Position numbers and translations under genes: made by a program. Of a stretch of 6,083 nt of DNA, positions 1 to 5,868 are shown in pieces (the first letter of the stretch is position 1; the number at the start of each line of letters is the position of its first letter). The notes under the pieces were generated by a model. The model searched no databases and had not been told where the DNA came from. It was given only the letters and a program-made list of their open reading frames with translations. The DNA is from Pseudomonadota bacterium (GTDB lineage Bacteria; Pseudomonadota; Alphaproteobacteria; Rhizobiales; Beijerinckiaceae): positions 1 to 6,083 of the forward strand of contig JAEWKL010000860.1 of the NCBI GenBank assembly GCA_023386115.1, in the 5' to 3' direction.

Positions 1-20
1 CGTCGCAGGCGCGCGCCAGG

Positions 21-39
21 ACCGGCCGGCGCCGCCGGT
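21..39 (-). terminator. Short GC-rich stem-loop after the DszC/SfnB-like gene
   Basis: ACCGGC at 21-26 and GCCGGT at 34-39 form a perfect 6-bp stem with a 7-nt loop, directly adjoining the minus-strand stop codon at 40-42. No U-run follows on the minus strand, so an intrinsic terminator is only a possibility; such GC-rich hairpins also arise by chance in this composition. Confidence 0.25.
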
Positions 40-1263
40 TCAGGCCTGGCCGACGCGGTACTGCCGCGGCGGGGCGGCGCCGTTGACGGCGAAGTCGCCG
101 ACGGTGCGGTCGCGGTAGATGCGGGGATTGTGCGACGCGATGGTGCGGGCGTTGCGCCAGTGCCGGTCGAGGGCGAGACCGCGCCGGGTCGCCGAGGCGC
201 CGAGCGCGTCGAAGAGCTGCGTCGTGGCGTCGAGCACCAGCTCGGTCACCACCGTCACCGCCTGGTTGACCTCGATATCGGCCACCGTGGCGGCGACGGC
301 CGCCCCCTCCCCGTCCCCGGCCCGGTCGGCCTCCCACACGCGCTGAAGCGCCTCCGCCGCCTTGAGCACGATCGCGCCGGCCGCGTAGGCCGCACCTCGC
401 ACCCGCCCGACCACCTGGAGCACCTGCGGGTCGTCGGCGGTGCGGGCGGCGTTGCCGTGGCTGTAGACCCGGGTGCGCTCGGCGACGAGGCGGGCGACGT
501 CCCCGGAAGCGGCCCGGCCGATCCCGGCCAGGGTCGCGAGGTGGACGAGCTGGTAGAACGCCACGGCGTAGCGGAACCGGCCGGGATCCGGGTTCACCCA
601 GGCCGCCTCGATCGCCACGCCGGTGAAGGTGGCCGTACCACTCGCGGTCAGCGCCTGTCCGAAGCCGTCCCAGTCGTCCAGCACGTCGATTCCGGCGGCG
701 CGACGCGGTATCGCCGCCCCGACCGGCTGGCCGGCCTCGTCCACCGCCGCGAGGTGGATCCAGTCGGCGAAGAGCGAGCCGGTGGTGTAGAACTTGGTGC
801 CGTCGAGGATGTAGGCGTCGCCGCGCCGCCTGAGCACGGTCTCGAAGCTGCCGACCTTGGCGGCGCCGGTCTCGGAGACGCCGCTGCCGACCGTCTGGCG
901 CGCGGCGATCCGCGGCAGCCACTGGCGGCGCCAGTCCGGATGGGGTGAGTTCAGCACGTCCTCGGTGAAGCCGAAATGCGCGCGCAACGCGTTCGTCACG
1001 TTGGGATCGCCCTCGGACAACTCGATCAGGAGCCCGAACAGCTCCGGCAGGCTGGCGCCGAGCCCGCCCGCCTCGGGAGAGAGCCGCAGGGTGGTGAAGC
1101 CCGTCTCCTTCAGCGCCGCCAGCTCGGCGTGGGGCAGGCGCCTTTCGTGGTCGCGGGCGGGAGCGCCGGCGCGGATCTCGCGAAACACCGGCCGGAAGCG
1201 CTCGGCCAATTCCTCGTAGCGGGCACTCGGGCCCGCACCCCATCCGGCCTGGATCTGCGTCAT
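40..1263 (-). CDS. Acyl-CoA dehydrogenase-fold flavoprotein, DszC/SfnB-like (probable sulfur-acquisition monooxygenase)
   Basis: A 407-residue protein with the acyl-CoA dehydrogenase layout: N-terminal helices (about 15-125), a middle beta domain (about 126-225, with GSGVSETGAAKVGSFET near 126-142 and DGTKFYTTG near 154-162), and a C-terminal helical bundle (about 235-400). The tail holds HWRNARTIASHNP near 368-380, the form seen in DszC/SfnB-type enzymes rather than fatty-acid dehydrogenases. His96 and His378 fall near where DszC has active-site histidines; this is a motif comparison only. DszC-type members use reduced flavin and O2 to oxidise sulfur compounds in the cytoplasm, and SfnB relatives belong to sulfone utilisation. 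I chose the start at 1263 because the protein then begins MTQIQAGWG, like its family, and a GGGA lies 8 nt upstream. An in-frame extension to 1413 would run through the operator region with low-complexity sequence. It diverges from the binding-protein/monooxygenase pair. Family is secure, substrate unknown. Confidence 0.88.
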   Translation of the reverse strand: MTQIQAGWGAGPSARYEELAERFRPVFREIRAGAPARDHERRLPHAELAALKETGFTTLRLSPEAGGLGASLPELFGLLIELSEGDPNVTNALRAHFGFTEDVLNSPHPDWRRQWLPRIAARQTVGSGVSETGAAKVGSFETVLRRRGDAYILDGTKFYTTGSLFADWIHLAAVDEAGQPVGAAIPRRAAGIDVLDDWDGFGQALTASGTATFTGVAIEAAWVNPDPGRFRYAVAFYQLVHLATLAGIGRAASGDVARLVAERTRVYSHGNAARTADDPQVLQVVGRVRGAAYAAGAIVLKAAEALQRVWEADRAGDGEGAAVAATVADIEVNQAVTVVTELVLDATTQLFDALGASATRRGLALDRHWRNARTIASHNPRIYRDRTVGDFAVNGAAPPRQYRVGQA

Positions 1264-1336
1264 CACGGTCGTCCCATCCTGTCGTCCGGCCTTCCCCGCT
1301 CGGGGTCCCGACACGTGTGCCGGCGCCCCGCCATTC

Positions 1337-1352
1337 GTTCTTTTAAGAGAAC
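1337..1352. promoter_or_regulatory. Inverted repeat, candidate operator (copy 1)
   Basis: GTTCTTTTAAGAGAAC is a 16-bp inverted repeat: outer arms GTTCT/AGAAC are perfect, the centre TTAA is palindromic, and one pair (positions 6 and 11) is mismatched. It ends 73 bp upstream of the minus-strand start at 1263. A near-identical repeat lies at 1507-1522; the two share 16 of 19 positions when the flanking TC and A are included. The most likely use is a dimeric regulator controlling both divergent transcription units. The regulator is not identified; the Rrf2 gene at the right end is one candidate by proximity only. Confidence 0.6.
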
Positions 1353-1416
1353 ACGTGGCGGGCGAGCGGCTCTGCGAGAGGGATCTTTTCGCCGGTGGCA
1401 ACGTGTCAGGCAAGCT

Positions 1417-1445
1417 TTGATGACCGATTGAATGGACAAATTATC
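1417..1445 (+). promoter_or_regulatory. Possible sigma70-type promoter toward the binding-protein gene
   Basis: TTGATG (1417-1422), a 17-bp spacer and ATTATC (1440-1445) make a moderate match to sigma70 consensus inside the least GC-rich part of the intergenic region. An alternative -35, TTGACA at 1530-1535, has a better hexamer but no convincing -10 seventeen bases later (GAGCCT). If the upstream promoter is used, the transcript would cross the inverted repeat at 1507-1522, fitting repression; if the downstream one is used, the repeat adjoins the -35, fitting activation. Confidence 0.3.
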
Positions 1446-1506
1446 GCCTTCGAAAGAATCGTACTGTGCCGGAGCAGTTGTGAAGAAGCACTCTTCCTAT
1501 CCTGTC

Positions 1507-1522
1507 GTTCTTCAAAAAGAAC
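1507..1522. promoter_or_regulatory. Inverted repeat, candidate operator (copy 2)
   Basis: GTTCTTCAAAAAGAAC has perfect 6-bp arms (GTTCTT/AAGAAC) around CAAA. It lies 64 bp upstream of the binding-protein start at 1587 and 7 bp before a consensus-like TTGACA at 1530-1535. Copy 1 has the same length, arms and flanking TC...A. Placement next to a possible -35 suits either activation or repression; sequence cannot tell which. Confidence 0.6.
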
Positions 1523-1586
1523 ATTCTCGTTGACAGGGAGGGGGTCGCAGCCGAGCCTGCGGCCTCTCCCCGCGCCGGAACTCACG

Positions 1587-2483
1587 ATGACCACCGATCC
1601 GCCCCCTGACCGTCCGAGCGGCCGCTCCGGCCCTCGCCCCATCGGCCGCGCCCTCCTTGCCACCCTGCTCGGGCTGGCCGCCCTGTTCGCGACGGCCGCC
1701 GCTCCGGCCGTCGCCCAGTCGGGCGCCGCCATGACGGCATCCCTCGAGAAGCGCGACCTGCGGGTCGGCTTCACGCCGGGGCCCTACGAGGACGCGTTCA
1801 AGGCCGGGGCCGCGCCGCTCCTCGGCACGCAGGGCTACCGCATCGCCTACGCCCATTTCAGCACCGGGCTCGAGGTCAACAAGGCGGTGGCCTACGACGA
1901 GATCGACGCCAACGTGATGCAGCACAGCGTCTACCTGAAGGCCTACAACGACCGGAACGGCACCGACCTCGTCGGCATCGTGCAGGTACCGACGCCGCCG
2001 ATGGGGCTCTACTCGCGCAAGCACAAGACGCTCTCGGCCGTGCGCCCGGGCGCGACGGTCGCGGTGCCGAACGATCCGGTGAACCTGGAACGGGCGCTGA
2101 AGATTCTTCGCGATGCCGGCTGGATCGGGCTGAAGCCCAACGCCAACCCGGTCGACGTCACCGAGCTCGACGTGATCGCCAATCCGAGCGGCATCCGCAT
2201 CGTGCCGCTGGAGGCCGCCCAGGCGCCGCGCGCCCTCGACGACGTCGATTTCGCGGCGATCCAGGGCAACTTCGCGATCTTCAGCGGCCTCAAGCTCACC
2301 GAGGCCCTGGCGCTCGAGACGATGACCGCCCCGTACATCAACGTGGTGGCGGTCCGCCGCGGCCAGGCGGAGACGCCGTGGGCGAAAGCCATCGTGGCGG
2401 CCTACCGCTCGGACGCGTTCCAGGCGGCGATCCGGGCCGACCGCTTCTACGACGGCTTCACCCTGCCGGACTACTTCCGCTGA
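1587..2483 (+). CDS. MetQ/NlpA-family ABC transporter substrate-binding protein, non-lipoprotein form
   Basis: A 298-residue periplasmic binding protein. An N-terminal basic stretch (RPSGRSGPRPIGR) leads into a hydrophobic segment (about 22-43) with a likely signal peptidase I site after AVA (43). The mature part carries MetQ/NlpA hallmarks: DANVMQHSVYLKAY near 107-120, MGLYSRKHKTLSAV near 139-152, VAVPNDPVNLERAL near 158-171, and a C-terminal block around IVPLEAAQAPRALDDVDFA (205-223). Family members bind methionine or related amino acids for a MetNI transporter, but distant members beside monooxygenase genes probably bind organosulfur compounds. The protein contains no cysteine at all, so the lipid anchor usual in MetQ is absent. 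Start chosen at 1587: the signal peptide follows, and a weak GGAA lies 6 nt upstream. The monooxygenase gene follows after 23 bp, implying one operon. No permease or matching ATPase is in the window. Confidence 0.88.
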   Translation: MTTDPPPDRPSGRSGPRPIGRALLATLLGLAALFATAAAPAVAQSGAAMTASLEKRDLRVGFTPGPYEDAFKAGAAPLLGTQGYRIAYAHFSTGLEVNKAVAYDEIDANVMQHSVYLKAYNDRNGTDLVGIVQVPTPPMGLYSRKHKTLSAVRPGATVAVPNDPVNLERALKILRDAGWIGLKPNANPVDVTELDVIANPSGIRIVPLEAAQAPRALDDVDFAAIQGNFAIFSGLKLTEALALETMTAPYINVVAVRRGQAETPWAKAIVAAYRSDAFQAAIRADRFYDGFTLPDYFR

Positions 2484-2494
2484 TTCCGAGCCCC

Positions 2495-2498
2495 GGAG
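2495..2498 (+). promoter_or_regulatory. Ribosome binding site for the 2507 monooxygenase start
   Basis: GGAG lies 8 nt before the ATG at 2507, in the 23-bp gap after the binding-protein stop. It decides the start: the frame is open back to 2378, but that extension overlaps the binding-protein gene and lacks family-like sequence. Confidence 0.55.
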
Positions 2499-2506
2499 CC
2501 TTCCGC

Positions 2507-3892
2507 ATGACGAAGCCCATCCGCGTCAACGGGTTCGCGATCCACAGCCCGGTCCACCTCTCGCCCGGCCTGTGGACCCACCCGCGCGACCGCTCGCTCG
2601 ATTTCAACACCCTCGGCTACTGGACCGACGTGGCCCGGCTCCTCGAACGCGGCCTGTTCGAGACCCTGTTCATCGCCGACGGAATCGGCATCCACGACGT
2701 CTATGGCGGCACGGCCGCGGCGGCGCTGCGCCGCGCCGCGCAGGTGCCGAAATACGATCCGATGCTGCTCGTCTCAGCGATGGCGGCGGTGACGGAGCAT
2801 CTCGGCTTCGGCATCACCGCCTCGGTGTCCTACGAGCCGCCCTTCACCCTGGCGCGGCGCTTCTCGACCCTCGACCATCTGACGGACGGGCGCATCGCCT
2901 GGAACGTCGTCACCGGCTACTCGGCGGCGGCCTCGCGGGCTGTGGGCCGCCCCGGGATCACCGCCCACGATACCCGCTACGACATCGCCGACGAGTTCCT
3001 CGACGTGGTCTACCGCCTCTGGGAGGAGAGCTGGGAGGACGGCGCGGTGTTGCGCGACCGGGAGCGCGGCCTGTTCGCCGATCCTTCGAGGATCCACCGC
3101 ATCGCGCATGCGGGCGAGCATTTCCGGATGGAGGGCATTCACCTCGTCGATCCCTCGCCGCAGCGCACGCCGTTCCTGTTCCAGGCCGGCGCCTCGCACC
3201 GCGGCCGCGACTTCGCCGCCGCGCATGCCGAGGCGGTGTTCCTGAGCGACCCGTCGAAGGCGGCCATCGCCGCGACGGTGGCCGACACCCGCCGCCGCGC
3301 CGCCGCCCGGGGGCGCGACCCCGCCGGGATCCTGTTCTTCGCCCTGATGACGGTGATCGTCGGGCGCACCGAAGCGGAGGCGCGGGACAAGCACCGCGAC
3401 TACCCCGCCCACGTCGATCCGGAAGGGGCGCTCGCCCTGTTCTCGGGCTGGACCGGCATCGACCTCGCGCCCTACGACCTCGACGATCCGTTCCCGGCGA
3501 TCCGGAAGGACAACGCGGTCGCCTCGCTGGTCGAATCTTTCGCCCGCTCGGAGAAGGTCTGGACGATCCGCGAGATCGTCACCCACAACGCCATCGGCGG
3601 GCGCGGCCCGGTACTGGTGGGCTCGGCCGTGCAGGTCGCCGACGCCCTGGAAGCCTGGATGGACGAGACCGGCATCGACGGCTTCAACCTGAGCTACGCG
3701 GTGACACCCGAGGGCTATGGCGACTTCATCGACCTCGTCGTCCCGGAGCTGCAAAGCCGGGGCCGCTACAAGACCGCCTACGCGCCCGGCCCCTTGCGGG
3801 AGAAGGTCTTCGGCGCAGGCCGTCGGTTGCTGCCGGCGAGCCATCCGGCGGCGCGGTTCCGGCCGGGGGTGGAACGGCAAATCGAGGCGTAG
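2507..3892 (+). CDS. LLM-class flavin-dependent monooxygenase, NtaA/SnaA/DmoA subgroup
   Basis: A 461-residue luciferase-like (bacterial luciferase fold) monooxygenase, normal length for the NtaA/SnaA/DszA family. Seen in order: SPGLWTHPRDRS (19-30), YWTDVARLLERGLFETLFIADGI (38-60), DVYGG (64-68), the MAAVTEHLGFG helix (92-102), YEPPFTLARRFSTLDHLTDGR (109-129) with WNVVTG (132-137), DEFLDVVYRLWEES (162-175), LFQAGAS (224-230), and the C-terminal DGFNLSYAVTPEGY (391-404) with VVPELQSRGRYKTAY (411-425). The SPGLWxHP start and DVYGG match the DmoA (dimethyl-sulfide monooxygenase)/NtaA type better than DszA. Such enzymes take FMNH2 from a separate reductase and oxygenate the substrate in the cytoplasm, often breaking a C-S or C-N bond. 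No reductase is nearby. Co-transcribed with the binding protein, which may import its substrate or a precursor. Exact substrate unknown. Confidence 0.9.
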   Translation: MTKPIRVNGFAIHSPVHLSPGLWTHPRDRSLDFNTLGYWTDVARLLERGLFETLFIADGIGIHDVYGGTAAAALRRAAQVPKYDPMLLVSAMAAVTEHLGFGITASVSYEPPFTLARRFSTLDHLTDGRIAWNVVTGYSAAASRAVGRPGITAHDTRYDIADEFLDVVYRLWEESWEDGAVLRDRERGLFADPSRIHRIAHAGEHFRMEGIHLVDPSPQRTPFLFQAGASHRGRDFAAAHAEAVFLSDPSKAAIAATVADTRRRAAARGRDPAGILFFALMTVIVGRTEAEARDKHRDYPAHVDPEGALALFSGWTGIDLAPYDLDDPFPAIRKDNAVASLVESFARSEKVWTIREIVTHNAIGGRGPVLVGSAVQVADALEAWMDETGIDGFNLSYAVTPEGYGDFIDLVVPELQSRGRYKTAYAPGPLREKVFGAGRRLLPASHPAARFRPGVERQIEA

Positions 3893-3918
3893 AGCGTCGC
3901 AACGCCATCCCGGGAGAA

Positions 3919-3952
3919 AGACAGCGTCACGGCTCGAACCGTGACGCTGTCT
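3919..3952. terminator. Strong 14-bp hairpin, probable bidirectional terminator
   Basis: Positions 3919-3932 (AGACAGCGTCACGG) pair perfectly with 3939-3952 around a CTCGAA loop. It begins 27 bp after the stop at 3892 and sits just beyond the minus-strand stop at 3975, between two converging reading frames, as expected for a shared terminator. Neither strand has a proper U-run after the stem, so it may instead act as a 3' stabilising structure or a Rho-assisted terminator. Confidence 0.6.
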
Positions 3953-3974
3953 CGTGCTGTCGGTTTCGCGCCGC

Positions 3975-4358
3975 TCAAGGCGCCGTCACGTCCGGCCGCG
4001 CATCCGGCACGAAGCCGGCCCGGTTCGGCATCGCCACGGCGGGCAGGCGCGCCGCGTCGAGAACGGCATCCGCCGGCACGATCCCGTTGAGGTGCAAGAG
4101 GTAGGCCGAGACCGCGGAGACCTCGGCATCGGACAGGGATTGCGGCGCGTCGAACGGCATCGCCCGGCGCACGTAGTCGAACAAGGTCGTGGCGTAGGGC
4201 CAGAAGCTGCCCACCGTGCGCACGGGCTTCGCCCCCACGATGGTGACGAACTCGCCCGGGGCGACGGCAAGGTCGATGCCGTCGAGGGCCCGCAGGGGCC
4301 GGTCGTCGACGGTGAAATCCTTCGCCACGCGGGCGATCTCGATCCGGCGCTGCGGCAT
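3975..4358 (-). pseudogene. Chimeric remnant: N-terminus of SsuB/TauB-type ABC ATPase fused in frame to C-terminus of a SoxD-like cytochrome c
   Basis: The frame encodes 127 residues from two unrelated families. Residues 1-43 (RRIEIARVAKDFTVDD, RALDGIDLAVAPGEFVTIVGA) are the start of a NitT/TauT/SsuB-type ATPase, ending within Walker A where SGCGKST should follow. Residues 44-127 (KPVRTVGSFWPYATTLFDYV, RRAMPFDAPQSLSDAEV, LLHLNGIVPADAVLDA, MPNRAGFVPDA) match the tail of SoxD or sulfite-dehydrogenase-type cytochromes, including the Met67 position that may be a heme ligand. The join lies near 4227-4235. Lost are the rest of Walker A, Walker B, the ABC signature and every CxxCH heme motif, as well as any signal peptide for the cytochrome half. 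Neither activity can survive. No clear ribosome binding site precedes the ATG, and a stem-loop covers that region. Best explanation: a deletion joining an ABC ATPase gene to a sox-type gene. A new small protein or an assembly error are the alternatives. Confidence 0.82.
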
Positions 4359-4401
4359 GGCGCCGGCTCAGCCCGAACGGGCGTCGGCGCTGAGGCGCCG
4401 G
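4359..4401 (-). repeat. Compound stem-loop just upstream of the chimeric frame
   Basis: CTCAGC (4367-4372) pairs with GCTGAG (4389-4394). Outside it, GGCGCCGG occurs as a direct repeat at 4359-4366 and 4394-4401, and its palindromic GGCGCC can extend the stem with a small bulge. The loop holds a second hairpin, GCCC-GAAC-GGGC (4371-4382). In the minus-strand RNA this covers the bases directly before the ATG at 4358 and would hinder its translation. Confidence 0.45.
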
Positions 4402-4402
4402 A

Positions 4403-4434
4403 CGCTTTCGCATCGACGTGACGATGCGAGAGCG
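4403..4434 (-). terminator. Hairpin 8 nt after the NtaA/DszA-like gene, probable terminator
   Basis: CGCT-TCGCATCG type arms at 4403-4415 pair with 4422-4434 around ACGTGA: 12 matched pairs with one mismatch (4407/4430). It follows the minus-strand stop at 4443 by 8 nt. There is no U-run on the minus strand. It probably separates the monooxygenase transcript from the chimeric remnant downstream, or stabilises the mRNA 3' end. Confidence 0.5.
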
Positions 4435-4442
4435 CGAGGGTA

Positions 4443-5804
4443 TCACTCGGCCGCTTCGCGCGCGGGCGCGGCGTGTACGCGGTGGGGCGGGCGGGCGAGC
4501 CCGAGATGCTCGCGCAGGGTCCGACCCGCATACTCGGTCCGGAACAGGCCGCGGCGCTGCAACTCGGGGATCAGCAGCGTCGCCACGTCGTCGAGCCCGG
4601 TCGGCAAGACCGGCGGCATGATGTTGAAGCCGTCGGCGCCGTAGGCCTCGAAGCGCTCCTGAAGCGCATCGGCAATGTCCTGGGCGGTGCCGACGAGCGT
4701 CCAGTGCCCGCGCGCTCCCGCGATGCGCAGGTACAGGTCGCGGATCGAGAGATTGTCGCGCCGCGCCAGCGCCACCAGCAGCGCCTGCCGGCTCTTGCCC
4801 CCGTTCGTCTCCGGCACGTCCGGCACCGGCCCGTCCTCGGGATAGCCCGAGAGGTCGAGGCCGAGCATCCGCTCGAGGAGCGAGCGGCCGACCACCGGAT
4901 GGATCAGGGCCTGCACGGACTCGTACTTCGCTTGCGCCTCCGCCCGCGTGCGGCCGAGGAACGGCATCGCGCCCGGCATGATCTTGAGCGCGTCCGGCGC
5001 CCGCCCGTGGCGGGCGAGCCGCCCCTTCACGTCGGCGTAGAACGCGACCGCATCCTCCAGCGTGACCTGCGCGGTGAAGATCACCTCGGCGGTGCGGGCG
5101 GCGAGCGCCTTGCCGGCCTCGGAGGAACCGGCCTGCACCACCACCGGATGCCCTTGCGGCGGCCGCGGGACGTTGAGGGGGCCACGGACCGAGAAGTGCT
5201 CGCCCCGATGGCCGAGTACGTGGAGCTTGGCCGGATCGAAGAACAGGCCCTCGTCCTTGGCGCGGATGAAGGCGTCGTCCTCGTAGGTGTCCCAGAGCCC
5301 CGCGACGACGTCGACGAACTCCTCCGCCCTGGCGTAGCGGCGGGCATGGGCGAGGTGGGCGTCCCGGCCGAAATTCCACGCCTCCCGCTCGTCGGCCGAG
5401 GTGACGAGATTCCAGCCGGCCCTGCCGCCGCTCAGGTGGTCGAGGGAGGCGAATTTGCGGGCGACGTGGAACGGCTCGTTGTAGGTGGTCGAGGCGGTGG
5501 CCACGAGGCCGATGCGCTCGGTCACCGCCGAGAGGTGCGACAGCAGGGTCAGCGGCTCGAACTGGCCGACATAGCGGGTAGCCGTTCGGCTGAGCGCATC
5601 GATGTCGTCGCCCCGGACGCTGACGCCGTCGGCGAGGAAGATCAGGTCGAACTTCGCGGCTTCCGCGACCTGCGCGAGGCGCCGGTAATGGCCCGGATCG
5701 ATGCCGGCATCGGACTTCGCCTCCGGATGGCGCCAAGCGGCGACGTGGTGGCCGCCGGGATACAGGAAGGCGCCCAGGTGCAGGGTGTCGTCGCGACGCG
5801 CCAT
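4443..5804 (-). CDS. LLM-class flavin-dependent monooxygenase, NtaA/DszA subgroup
   Basis: A 453-residue luciferase-fold monooxygenase, full length for the NtaA/SnaA/DszA family. Seen in order: LGAFLYPGGHHVAAWRHP (10-27), KFDLIFLADG (51-60), LSAVTERIGLVATASTTYNE (91-110), HVARKFASLDHLSGGRAGWN (113-132) with LVTS (133-136) and WNFG (143-146), EEFVDVVAGLWDTYEDDAF (161-179), VVVQAGSSEAGKALAARTAE (221-240), DGFNIMPPVLP (391-401) and LIPELQRRGLFRTEY (411-425). The FLYPGGHHVAAWRHP opening and RGPLNVPRPPQGHPV block follow the DszA/NtaA pattern, unlike the enzyme at 2507-3892. Expected role: cytoplasmic FMNH2- and O2-dependent oxidation of an organosulfur or aminopolycarboxylate-like substrate, with FMNH2 from a reductase encoded elsewhere. 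The start at 5804 has GAGG 8 nt upstream. It diverges from the Rrf2 gene, a natural candidate regulator. Substrate not assignable. Confidence 0.9.
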   Translation of the reverse strand: MARRDDTLHLGAFLYPGGHHVAAWRHPEAKSDAGIDPGHYRRLAQVAEAAKFDLIFLADGVSVRGDDIDALSRTATRYVGQFEPLTLLSHLSAVTERIGLVATASTTYNEPFHVARKFASLDHLSGGRAGWNLVTSADEREAWNFGRDAHLAHARRYARAEEFVDVVAGLWDTYEDDAFIRAKDEGLFFDPAKLHVLGHRGEHFSVRGPLNVPRPPQGHPVVVQAGSSEAGKALAARTAEVIFTAQVTLEDAVAFYADVKGRLARHGRAPDALKIMPGAMPFLGRTRAEAQAKYESVQALIHPVVGRSLLERMLGLDLSGYPEDGPVPDVPETNGGKSRQALLVALARRDNLSIRDLYLRIAGARGHWTLVGTAQDIADALQERFEAYGADGFNIMPPVLPTGLDDVATLLIPELQRRGLFRTEYAGRTLREHLGLARPPHRVHAAPAREAAE

Positions 5805-5868
5805 GCCGTTAGCCTCGCTGGGAAGAGGCGGATCGCGCCCGCCGTGACATCGATCTCGCGCGCTCAGT

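Larger units (their letters stand above)
1264..1586. other. Divergent intergenic regulatory region, no gene
   Basis: These 323 bp separate the divergent starts at 1263 and 1587. They hold the two matched inverted repeats (1337-1352, 1507-1522), a smaller perfect dyad GAAGA-AGCAC-TCTTC (1482-1496), two CACGTG palindromes (1312-1317 and 1352-1357, 40 bp apart), and a CCCC-GCTC-GGGG hairpin (1294-1305) in what would be the leader of the minus-strand gene. The central part, about 1415-1530, is clearly less GC-rich than the coding DNA. I saw no SAM-riboswitch-like architecture and no small gene with a convincing start. Confidence 0.7.

Noticed and set aside
1264..1413. In-frame N-terminal extension of the DszC/SfnB-like protein to an ATG at 1413
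   Set aside because: The extra 50 residues are Arg/Pro/Gly/Ser-rich, run through the candidate operator, and match nothing in the family; the internal ATG at 1263 gives a family-like start.
1396..1415. Sigma54 promoter, suggested by a TGGC start and the SfnR-controlled sfn genes of pseudomonads
   Set aside because: The GG is followed ten bases later by GG, not GC, and the downstream element does not resemble TTGCW.
1337..1522. LexA/SOS boxes
   Set aside because: The alphaproteobacterial SOS box is a direct repeat, GTTC-N7-GTTC; these sites are inverted repeats with GTTC-N8-GAAC and no SOS gene is nearby.
1395..1586. In-frame extension of the binding protein to an ATG at 1395
   Set aside because: It would place 64 residues before the signal peptide and read through promoter and operator DNA.
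1264..1586. SAM riboswitch upstream of the MetQ-like gene
   Set aside because: I could not find the conserved pseudoknot arrangement of SAM-II or the SAM-I core; only simple dyads are present.
2572..4104. 510-residue plus-strand open frame
   Set aside because: It overlaps the LLM gene in another frame and has Arg/Pro-rich composition with no recognisable domain.
3778..5736. 652-residue minus-strand open frame
   Set aside because: Arg/Pro/Gly-rich out-of-frame translation of the LLM gene and the chimeric remnant; a common artefact of GC-rich DNA.
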